Positions 56,127-64,000 of a stretch of 64,000 nt of DNA are shown one piece after another. The stretch's first letter is position 1; the number at the start of each line of letters is the position of its first letter. A program made the translations under genes and the position numbers. The notes beneath the pieces were generated by a model. It was given only the letters and a program-made list of their open reading frames with translations, had not been told where the DNA came from and did not search any database. This DNA is from Dermacentor variabilis. Its lineage: Eukaryota; Arthropoda; Arachnida; Ixodida; Ixodidae. Location of the stretch: contig NC_134572.1 of the NCBI RefSeq assembly GCF_050947875.1, positions 129,316,105 through 129,380,104 of the forward strand, written 5' to 3'.

Positions 56127-56452
56127 ACAACTGCGTATCAGCATCCATGGCTGCATCGATAGCGGCTGCAGTTTCGTCCCCAGCTGTTGTGGCAAACAGT
56201 AGTTTCGTTTTGACTCTGTACACGCATCGGCCGTGAACTTTCCTAACTGCGTACTCGTCATCCAAGATCACGTCAATAGCGACCACAGTTTCGTCTGCAG
56301 TTGCAGTAAACGGTAGTTTCATTTTGACTCAGTGCGAGTGTCGGCCGCGCACCTTCAGAACCGCAAGGGCGCCGTCCGTGATTGCATCGACAGCGGCCAC
56401 GGTTTCGTCCGCAGCGGTTGTGGCAAACAGCAGTTTCATTTTTACTCAGTAC
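56127..56452 (-). repeat. Three tandem about 110-bp units with coding character
   Basis: Units start near 56127, 56237 and 56351. On the minus strand each translates to a similar peptide (for example KLLFATTAGDETAAAIDA and KLPFTATADETVVAIDVI), so the tandem unit is close to 36-37 codons. May derive from a transposon protein; unrecognised. Confidence 0.6.
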
Positions 56453-56951
56453 AAAGCTGTCCAGGATGAAGAGACTGTTTACATCGTGATGGACGACAAC
56501 CTGGCAACACTGGCGAAAAAATAATCTGGATGTGCGTGTGGCAGTGAAAAGTGTGTCTCAGATGAACATACCCGCCACGGCCACGCTGTGAAGGAAGTCG
56601 CGAGGCCTTCGCCGCTACGATTGCGAATGAGTCACGAGATGATGAGAATTGTAGTTTTTGCACTGCTTTTGTGCAAAAAAATAGAAGCAGGATTTACCGA
56701 TTCCTTCAATAAACAAAAGCGTGTTGACGTAGAAAGTATTTGTTTATTGTTTTCTTGATACCCTCGATAATATGACATATGGTTAATTCGGGTGTTTTTT
56801 TTCAGACCCGTGAAATCCGAATTAACGAGGTTTTACTGTATTACAGAAATTTAAGCAGGTAAACACACACACGTTGTAATGTATATGCTTAAGGTAGCAC
56901 TTTTGAAGATACCTTAGCTACAAGGAACATTCCAAGAGAGTCAAGCCAAAC

Positions 56952-57065
56952 CTGAGAAACATTCCAACAGGGATAATAGGACTTGAGCTTGGGTTTTGGT
57001 CCTCGCTTTCTACGGAGCTCGACAGCTTTCGCCCTCCGTTTGGCAGCGAACTTTCCACTAGTTGC
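56952..57065 (-). CDS. KMT2C/KMT2D: KMT2C/D basic linker exon before PHD4
   Basis: 38 codons, phase 0 to 0. The acceptor tttgttttcag is strong. The peptide is very basic, with KFAAKRRAKAVELRRKRGPKPKLK around residues 5-28, an AT-hook-like, probably DNA-binding or nuclear-localising stretch. The donor chosen (gtttgg) is weak. A second in-frame donor 39 bases further on (gtatct at about 56912) would add 13 residues ending in FLVAK, so the 3' end is uncertain. Confidence 0.65.
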
Positions 57066-57859
57066 CTGAAAACAAACACGTGTCGTCACAACCTAATTAA
57101 CAAAAATATTCAAACAATAATATGTCGAGCCAGTATTGTGCACTAGTGTGACTCATCACACATGATGGTGCAGTACCATGAAGAGTTGTTACAACAAGCT
57201 TTTTTGCATCAAAACTCAGCTGGTTTGTCATGGCCATCCACGTCTGCAACACACCCACCGTTATTGACTTCTCAAGTTGTGCCAGTGATTCTGATGTTCA
57301 AGCTATGCACTGATTTTAAACAAAAACCAAAAGCTCGATGAGCTAATAGTTTGACAAAATGTTTTTTAATCTAAAGACAAAGTTCAAACAGCTGGACATC
57401 AATTTGTCGGTATTTTGTGTATTCGGATATCAATTTGGTGTACTGCAACACCAAATTCAATACACTAAAGTAAATCTTGCAATTACCCTACACCCCAGTT
57501 AACTGCGATCTCTGTTCCTTCATTTAAATACATATTTCAGCTACTCACAAATTCTATGAAGTATCTAGAAAAGACTGCCTTACTACATGCACTTTCAAGC
57601 TATAATGAAATGCAAGCAAAAAAACAATTAAATGGGACACATTACATACATAATTTTATAACTGTCTGATGTAGTCTCACTCTGTAGCCACTAGCTAAAA
57701 CGTTATGTTAAGTAATGGCAGCCAAGTATACTCCTCTGTCCACCAGAGCTATGGCCCACCTTGGCTATGGCCGAGATAATTCATGCACGTGAAACATCTG
57801 TGGACTGGTTGTACAATCTACTCAGAAGTCAGTTGAACTAAACATTTTGTGGTGGGTTT
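57066..57859. other. Intron DNA, nothing recognised
   Basis: Non-coding between the basic linker exon and a piggyBac-like relic. Confidence 0.55.
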
Positions 57860-58269
57860 TGTTTTTATATGACAGACGGCGTGACAAGGCTTATCGACTG
57901 CTGATGTCGCTCGTGTCTCCTGTTTTCCGGCATGGCGGACTGGTGCAAAAAGCCCGCACATTTTCTGAGCGATGCATAAATTGAAGAACTTCTGAATTCA
58001 CAATTAAGAGAACTTCGATGTTGCTTATGAGGTGTCTTCAGGGAACAGTGGCAGCGACGAGGAGGCCATGCTGGCTGAGGAAGACTATTTTAATTAACAT
58101 CATTAATCAGCATGTGATAATTTTGTTTGAATTTCTCGACTGAAGAATTACAAAACGTTCTGCAACATATTGCCAATAAAAAGCATTTGAATTTAAACCT
58201 TGCTTATGTGTTACATAGACAGAAATCGAACTTGTTGCACTTTGGAAAAACGCCCAACCACTCAAAGGG
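57860..58269 (+). mobile_element. piggyBac-like deletion derivative
   Basis: Right end caaccactcaaaggg then TTAA (58270-58273). A short frame MADWCKKPAHFLSDA with a stop, then in a second frame DVAYEVSSGNSGSDEEAM and AEEDYFN, an acidic N-terminus of piggyBac type. The rest of the transposase is absent. It ends about 100 bases from the donor of the 58.4-kb exon. Confidence 0.55.
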
Positions 58270-58372
58270 TTAAAAAAAAAAATCTACTAAAGCCTTGTCG
58301 ACAATGTACTTTCTATACACAGCAAATGTGTACAAAGCTGAAGACTAATCATCAAAATGTACGTCTACTTAC

Positions 58373-58510
58373 TCTCGCTCGTCCCACACCACCAAACCTC
58401 CGTTTTCCTGGGAAGCGGGCAAATGGTGGCTTTCCTAATGAATGATGGGATGGAGGAGGGAACTTGGACTCATTCTCGGGGGACTGCATGCCTCCTGAAG
58501 ACATCTGCTG
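58373..58510 (-). CDS. KMT2C/KMT2D: KMT2C/D linker exon, Pro- and Arg-rich
   Basis: 46 codons, phase 0 to 0, acceptor tctgttgcag and donor gtaagt. It begins QQMSSGGMQSPENE, continues with a Pro/Ser/His stretch, and ends in a basic Gly/Arg segment (FPGKRRFGGVGRAR). Family members carry Arg/Gly-rich, AT-hook-like sequence just before PHD4; the match here is of composition and position, not residue by residue. A tandem cagcag acceptor could allow a one-codon alternative start. Confidence 0.65.
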
Positions 58511-59195
58511 CTGCAACAGAATAAAAAGCAAACAAAACAAGAACAAAGAGGAGCCTCTTAAATATAGCTCGGACAGGAGGCTGTAACATCAAAGACATTA
58601 GGCATCGACTGAGCACATAATTCTGGTAGCCAGCCTATCAACAGCCAGTTTACTTCGTAAAGCTCCAGCACACTTTGAAGCAAAGACTGTTGTTTTCTTC
58701 TGAACATTAGCTTCACTAATAGGGCTGTGTGAATACCCGAAGCTTTTGAATAATGAATCGAGCCTCGTTATATTGAAGTTGAAGGGGGAGCTGAAAGTAC
58801 TTCATTATACCTGTTGCTTTGTTACATACATTATTGCCACTTCTGCAATATATGCCCAATGGGGTGCGCAATTGTAAACATGGAAATAAGATGGCTTTAC
58901 AACCAGTGGAACCACTACACGGCCACGCATGCGATGAAATTTGAATAAAGCAACAAAAGAATCTTTGACCGTGTGCAACATGCAACTAAGAACCTGACGT
59001 GACATTTTTTAGACAGCTGCTTTCTGTTCCAACGTGATGGTCTTTCCTGTCCACTTTCCACTTAGCTCGTCGCAGTCAAGCAACATGTGGTACTCAACAC
59101 AGTGTTCCACTGTGCAAGCGAGAAGGCAAGCAAACTACGCCGCACCAGCTTGGCTCAGCTGGCTCGTAGCCGCAGAGATTGCACCCATGCCAATG
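58511..59195. other. Intron DNA, nothing recognised
   Basis: Contains cctcgttatattgaag at about 58764, reminiscent of Tigger-type ends, without a partner. Confidence 0.4.
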
Positions 59196-59196
59196 C

Positions 59197-59565
59197 GATC
59201 TCAGAAGCCATGCCCAGCTGCCAGCCCACGCGGCATGTCGCAAGGAGAGGAAGAAGTGAATGCATGGCCTGAACGTGACCCCCAGGATTGCGCTGGGGAG
59301 ATCTCTAAAGCCAGGTCTAGATGTGTACCATATAGAAAGAGAGAAGTGAATGCCCTCATTTTTTCACACCACCACACGCAGTCTTGTGGCATGGCACGAC
59401 TTACGCGTGACCCCCCTCAACCCCAAATTGTGCTGTGGAGATCTCAAAGGCCACGCCTAGCTGCACCTGCCTGCACGGAGTGCCGCACAGAAGTGAATGC
59501 ACTAATTTCTTGCAGTGTCGAACGTGGTCATGCAGCATGGCGGGGCTCACACAGCCAGGTATGTG
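59197..59565. repeat. Three diverged tandem units (103-140 bp)
   Basis: Units begin at gatctc near 59197, 59300 and 59440, each with aagcca-g-c-agctg then gaagtgaatgc and later cgtgaccccc/attg-gctg. The shared blocks are clear although spacing varies. Confidence 0.65.
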
Positions 59566-59968
59566 CAAGAGAGAGAGAGGCCAGTGGAGAAGTGCGATAG
59601 TGAGCTGCTGCTTGAGTGCAGCTGCACAGCTATGCATGGCAGTGGGAAAGACCAGCATTGCTCGACGGCATATTCGGAACGAGGATGTGGGAGCTTTGAA
59701 CTGCCGCAAAGTGCCAAACCTTGCAGAAAGCGATATACTCAGGGCGCAAGGGCAGGGTAGTTTTTGTTTTGGAGACCAATCTAGTTTGTTATGTCCACTG
59801 GCAGGTCAATTTCACTTCGGTAAAGCGAGGATTTAAATACGTGGATTACTACGGGGATTTCAAGGGGAATTTCATTTACTTCGTTATATCGATTATTTCG
59901 TTATATCCCATTTCATTATAACGAGGTCCGAGCATATCTGATTTGGTCTGTGAATCGAATACTCACTA

Positions 59969-61945
59969 CAGTCGAACCCGTTTATAATGAATTCGATAGT
60001 TCCGCGAAGAGTGGTCATTATATCAGTAGTTCATTACAGTCGAACTTGACTATATCGAACCCGTTTACATCGAATTATTCTATATATCGAACAATTTCTG
60101 GGCATGGTATAGTTACAATGAGTATATATAGCAAAAATTACGTTTACATCGAACAAAAATAGCAGCAACTCCCGATATATCGAACGTCGAGCGGCGGAAA
60201 AGTGCCCCCAGAAATTGGCTTTCCCTCGCAGTTGCGGGGAAACCCAACGGCGTGGCTTCATCCAACCGCTCTCCCTACCGTGACCGCGCTGCTTCGGATG
60301 AGCCGTCGACACCCCCCTGCAAAAAATTATCCTGGCCCGCCGCAGCGCTTGCTCAGACATCCAAGCAGAGGCTCTTGTGCCCTCGACGTGCAAAATGGCG
60401 AACGTGCGAGTTGTCTCGGTGCTTTTCTGGTTCATTGTGTGTGTGCCTTGTGGGCCTTCTCCCGCAGTGTTGCCGTGATGAAGCAGCAGAATTGGCCTTT
60501 TGTCGTGAAGCTCGAAATCATAAATCGGGTCGAACACGGTGAGAAGTCGGATGTGTCCCCGCAGCGTGAATGATTCTGAGGCACACTCGCAGGACGATCT
60601 TGAATAATAAGGGGGAAATTAGGGCTAAAGCGGCCACTCTCCCGCCCCGGTGCCCATGGCACCCAACGCATACGCACGGCCGTGTACGAGTGGTTCATCC
60701 AAAATTTCTTCAGCCATGCCGGCTTCCACGTGCTCGGTGATGACTGTAAATTCTGATGAATGCGACGCAGCCGTTGCCGGTGTTGCCAAAACTTGGAGCG
60801 AGCTGTCAGAATTTCGGAAGCTATTGAATCAACAGTGGACGAGTTTGTGAGTGCAAATGATGGTGTCGCGACCACGGGAGAGCCCGAAAACGAAGACTAC
60901 ATTGCTGACGTCGTGCCGAGCACAAGTGAAAGTGGGCAAAATGAGGAAAGCAACGATGGTCCTTTGCCTACGTCCTCCGAAGTGATAGGTGCGCTTGCAC
61001 TAGTCCGGTGCTTCTGCGCGAATGCGGAAAGTTGCGGCCTCAGCTGCTCCCGACTCCTTAGACAATGTGGAGAAATGCATACGTCGCAGGCAGCGAAATT
61101 GCCCGAGCAGAAAGAAATGCAGGACTATTTCATGCGAAACTAAGCTAGTTTCATCAATAAAGTGATTTTATAGATGGTATGTGCTTTTATGACATCCAAT
61201 TATTCAGCAGGCTTATATCGAATTATGCTCTATATCGAACCGGTAGGCATCTTTTTGCGAGTTCGATATAGCCGGGTTCGACTGTATATATGGACTCACA
61301 TTTAAATATCCTCACGAATTAATCGCACTGAATATGACGTCAGCAGTTCTAATTTTGCATCACTCTGGTCTGAAAAACAGATTTTTAGTTATTTTTGTTC
61401 CCGGTGCGTTCCTGCACTTAGCTGCAAATTTTTGTTAAAAACATCCATCTGAAGAACAAAATGTAGCACCGTACAGCTCTTTCAAAATGGTGCCTGGTTC
61501 TGATCACCTGTCATTTCGAAGCTGCAAGAGCAGGGGCCATTTTTCATTCTGCACAAGAGCGCGAAGTGTTCTAGTCGGTCATACGTGTAAACTTCGTAAA
61601 CTACTGCGGCCTGTCACCATTTTGCAAAGGTCTCAGACATTGTGGTCTCGACATTATGACTGCGCTTCAGCCATACAAAAGCCATAAAATTACGTTATCT
61701 TTAGATGACATATTTAACGGAAACTTGCAGTTAGATGCAACAAGGTGCTGGGAAGAAAAATGAAAGTACTGAAAATTCTATTTTTGCACTAAAGTGGTGT
61801 CGAATCATAGCTGCTTGCCGATGCCAGCTATAGTGTCGTTAATTTTTTTTGCGTTTTGAAGAGCGAACCCACATAAAACTAACTACTGATTAAAACGACC
61901 ACTTTTTCATGGAACTATGGTGTTCGTTATAAATGGGTTCGACTG
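59969..61945. mobile_element. MITE-like outer element interrupted by a Tigger derivative
   Basis: The left end CAGTCGAACCCGTTTATAATGAA and the inverted right end CAGTCGAACCCATTTATAACGAA match strongly and are followed by atagttccgcgaagagtggtc / atagttccatgaaaaagtggtc. Removing the inner element leaves about 727 bases. TA on the left, TG on the right. Confidence 0.85.
60037..61284 (+). mobile_element. Internally deleted Tigger derivative (nested)
   Basis: Ends CAGTCGAACTTGACTATATCG and (inverted) CAGTCGAACCCGGCTATATCG with TA on both sides. Coding remains: NWPFVVKLEIINRVEHGEKS (60490-60550), a psq HTH start, then the acidic C-terminus (60760-61143) ending LPEQKEMQDYFMRN. The DDE catalytic core is deleted. 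Confidence 0.85.
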
Positions 61946-62978
61946 TGTAGCCAAACGGAACATCATCCTAAACTATGCGCCACCCACAAATGTGGTGTGG
62001 AGTTTCCAAATGGCTGACCGTCAACATGCGCGAGCACTCACTAGATTGAATTAGCTTGGTGACCCTTTAGCTTATTTAGCTCTATAAATGGCAGGAGGTG
62101 CAACTCCACTCGCCACACATGGTGTTGGCGATTGCCACTTGACTTTCACCACAAATCTTCTTTGCCGTGTCCTCCAATAATGCGCAGCACAGCTCGTCCT
62201 GGAGCAGTTTCTCTCATTTGCAGCATGTACGTAGCAGCTTTAACAAAATGTAGCAGATTTGAGCAACTGCAGCAGCATGCCCACCACTGCGTACACCCAA
62301 TCTAATACACAAGCATTTTCACAAACCCAGCTCCACTGTAACGCAGCAGCTCCGGTTTAATGTCAAGTTCGCCACCTCGTACTAAGCACAAGAATACCAT
62401 AGCCACTCAAGCCAGTGGTAACTAAGCTTTCCGTGAGTCATTCAACAATGTTTCTCTTTGCTCATAGAATGCTGCGTGTTCAGTCTAGCGTTGCACTTAG
62501 AGCTTCCAAAGAACTACACAGAACAAGTCATGTACAAAGCTTGAACAGACTTTTGTGCATTCTAAACAATGCCTGAATGTTTGTTTCTCAATGGTACAGG
62601 CCAGCGAGAAACCAAATATTATCCTGAGCCTGTCTTACCTTGCCTTCACATTGTTGCGTGCAGGGTCGGGTATAAAGCTACTTCATTTATGGAACAGCCC
62701 ATACGATGGTTTGCAAACATTAAACTAAAGGTCACAGTGTAACACAAGACTGCGCTTCCATATCTGGAGCAACCGATTGGGGCTTCAAGGGGGGTGAGGT
62801 ATGTTCCAGAAGTACACATGTAATCAGCTTTTCTTTTTTTCCCCCTTTTTTCCATGCCAGTTCATACTTTTCGAATTATTACTACCAGTTCTATATTCTA
62901 AGCAGGATGGTAGAAATTGACTGCATCTACACTGCAGTTATTAACTACACGTCAAAAACATGTGACAATGTAACTGAC
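61946..62978. other. Intron DNA, nothing recognised
   Basis: Non-coding; no repeat ends found. Confidence 0.55.
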
Positions 62979-63088
62979 CAGGACATCATTGTCGTTACTG
63001 GAACGAGAGTCGTCATTGCCACAGGCTGCAATGTCCCTCTGTGAGCTAAACATGTAGTCAGGTGACCCGTCCGAGGCTGGCACCCTCA
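62979..63088 (-). CDS. KMT2C/KMT2D: KMT2C/D linker exon, Ser/Asp-rich
   Basis: Acceptor cctttccag, donor gtcagt. Enters in phase 1 and leaves in phase 0. The peptide RVPASDGSPDYMFSSQRD is followed by an acidic Ser/Asn/Asp stretch. This kind of Ser-rich acidic linker lies N-terminal to PHD4 in KMT2C/D. No domain assigned. The intron downstream is 4.5 kb and holds nested transposons. Confidence 0.6.
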
Positions 63089-63438
63089 CTGGAAAGGATC
63101 AAAAAGATAACAGAGGTTACAGTGTTATTCTTGAACACGGAGTGCAGTGAGCCAATGACGTAGGCAGATGCAAATGAACCTAGCGGCGAAAACAGAGAGC
63201 ACACAAGCAAAACATGCAAGATTTCCTTACTTCCACGACATTTCTTCGTGGTCCTGTCTCATCTGCCAGCCAAAACTACCAAGAGCATTCACCAGATAAC
63301 AATTTAATTTTCCATGCAAGAAAACTGCGTTAAGGTGAAACAATGCATTATTTTTAAGCAACGGCGATTCTTGCAAGCAAGCAACTTTGCGGGTGGGCGT
63401 CACGTCACATTTAAGCACCACCCAGTTGCAATACTTAC

Positions 63439-63469
63439 AGAAGGGAACCGGCGAGGCTCCCAGACATTT
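63439..63469 (-). CDS. KMT2C/KMT2D: KMT2C/D microexon (31 bp)
   Basis: A 31-base exon with acceptor ttctgtag and a strong donor gtaagtat. It reads KCLGASPVPF and leaves one base (phase 1), exactly what the next exon at 63088 needs. Linker sequence without a recognisable domain. Its reality rests on splice signals and phase, not on conserved residues. Confidence 0.5.
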
Positions 63470-63599
63470 CTACAGAAAAATAATGGTCGCAAGAAAAACA
63501 ATGTTACCAATGTTGTTAGCTTTCTTTATAAAGTGAGGCTCAAGATGCAATATCCGCTTTTCATCATACTTCAGAAACAGAAAGAAGCTTACATCTCAC

Positions 63600-63635
63600 A
63601 GACAGCTCAGTCTTGCCAGGCAGTGATATTGCCGC
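63600..63635 (-). CDS. KMT2C/KMT2D: KMT2C/D microexon (36 bp)
   Basis: First exon I can place. On the minus strand a pyrimidine-rich stretch ends in cag before GCGGCA, and the donor is gtgaga. It reads AAISLPGKTELS in phase 0. No domain is present; in this family the stretch between PHD3 and PHD4 is a poorly conserved linker. Support is the splice consensus at both ends and phase agreement with the following microexon. No further exon is recognisable between here and the right edge. Confidence 0.5.
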
Positions 63636-63894
63636 CTGAAAAAGACAATACAGGAAATAATGTAACACAGCTAGAGAATACAGGAAGTTGATGAGAAACT
63701 GAGGCCAAAAGTGCACAACACCTCTTCTTTTTTAAATCTAGGAATGGAAGACAGGGTAACAGGTAAAAAAAGTAAGCACATACAAATTTCTTGCAACAAG
63801 AAGGCATGCCTTAGTTAGCTATAAGCCCAGAACAAATGTGCATTTTTTGCACCCAAGTTCTCTATGCGAATACAGCAGGGTGGCATTGATTGAC

Positions 63895-63961
63895 CATTCA
63901 GACCACTTATAATGCAACCACTTGTAGTGCAGGACCAGATATAATGCAGTCTTTCCCGACT
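63895..63961 (-). mobile_element. MITE end shared with 29.7 kb
   Basis: The reverse complement of 63901-63960 aligns with 29703-29764 (ctgcactataagtggttacattataagtg). The other end was not identified. Confidence 0.5.
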
Positions 63962-64000
63962 CCTATTTTCTGGTTCCCATTTCCTTCTGTGAGTACGCGT

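Larger units (their letters stand above)
55286..56838. mobile_element. Tigger-like composite element
   Basis: Ends CAATAAAACTTCCTTAATTC and (inverted) CAGTAAAACCTCGTTAATTC with TA on both sides. A truncated ACCGTATTTACT-family copy is inserted at about 55370-55975. The remainder holds tandem about 110-bp units (56127-56452) and no intact transposase. Confidence 0.75.

Overview
This is eukaryotic genomic DNA, almost certainly from a hard tick (Ixodidae, probably a metastriate lineage). The exons encode an animal chromatin protein, and the introns carry tick-type repeats: a Ruka-like tRNA-derived SINE at about 388-612, a second tick-style tRNA-SINE family at about 14.65 and 22.5 kb, and many Tigger/pogo-like, TTAA-target and MITE-type DNA transposons. 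The species call rests on memory of repeat families, not on a search.

One gene dominates. A minus-strand gene runs from the right edge to the left edge and encodes a histone H3-lysine-4 methyltransferase of the KMT2C/KMT2D (MLL3/MLL4; fly Lpt plus trr) type. I can place 26 exons (63635 down to 1736) whose reading phases all agree, giving about 1,512 codons. In protein order: two microexons and linker exons (63.6-58.4 kb), a basic segment (57.0 kb), the PHD4-PHD5-PHD6 zinc-finger cluster (54.5-44.7 kb), the conserved segment after the PHDs (42 kb), low-complexity and acidic exons (43.7 to 29.8 kb), an HMG box split over three exons (23.06-20.56 kb), then a Gln-rich, Pro-rich middle with DPYxxxPxTPxP-type motifs and an 80-residue polyglutamine tract (9.1-1.7 kb). 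The N-terminal PHD1-3 lie beyond the right edge; FYRN, FYRC and the catalytic SET domain lie beyond the left edge. No methyltransferase active site is in this window.

I found no other host gene. The introns are a graveyard of mobile DNA. The clearest items are a nearly complete Tigger-like element with a broken transposase (10365-12596); a Tigger derivative at 32436-35113 cut by a TTAA-flanked element whose removal restores the interrupted frame; a Tigger derivative nested in a MITE (59969-61945); a Ty3/gypsy-like gag relic with CCHC knuckle and a tRNA-Pro-like primer site (about 46.2-48.06 kb) plus a solo-LTR piece at 27.66-27.91 kb; several copies of a terminal-inverted-repeat family beginning ACCGTATTTACT; a THAP-domain pseudogene (7255-7509); a 36-bp GC-rich minisatellite (26.5-26.9 kb); and a near-perfect about 50-bp inverted repeat at 48.2 kb.

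The gene features most worth checking are a GC-AG intron just after the HMG box, the 80-Gln tract, and the predicted fusion in one transcription unit of regions that Drosophila splits between Lpt and trr. I found no CRISPR array, operon, phage or other prokaryotic system.
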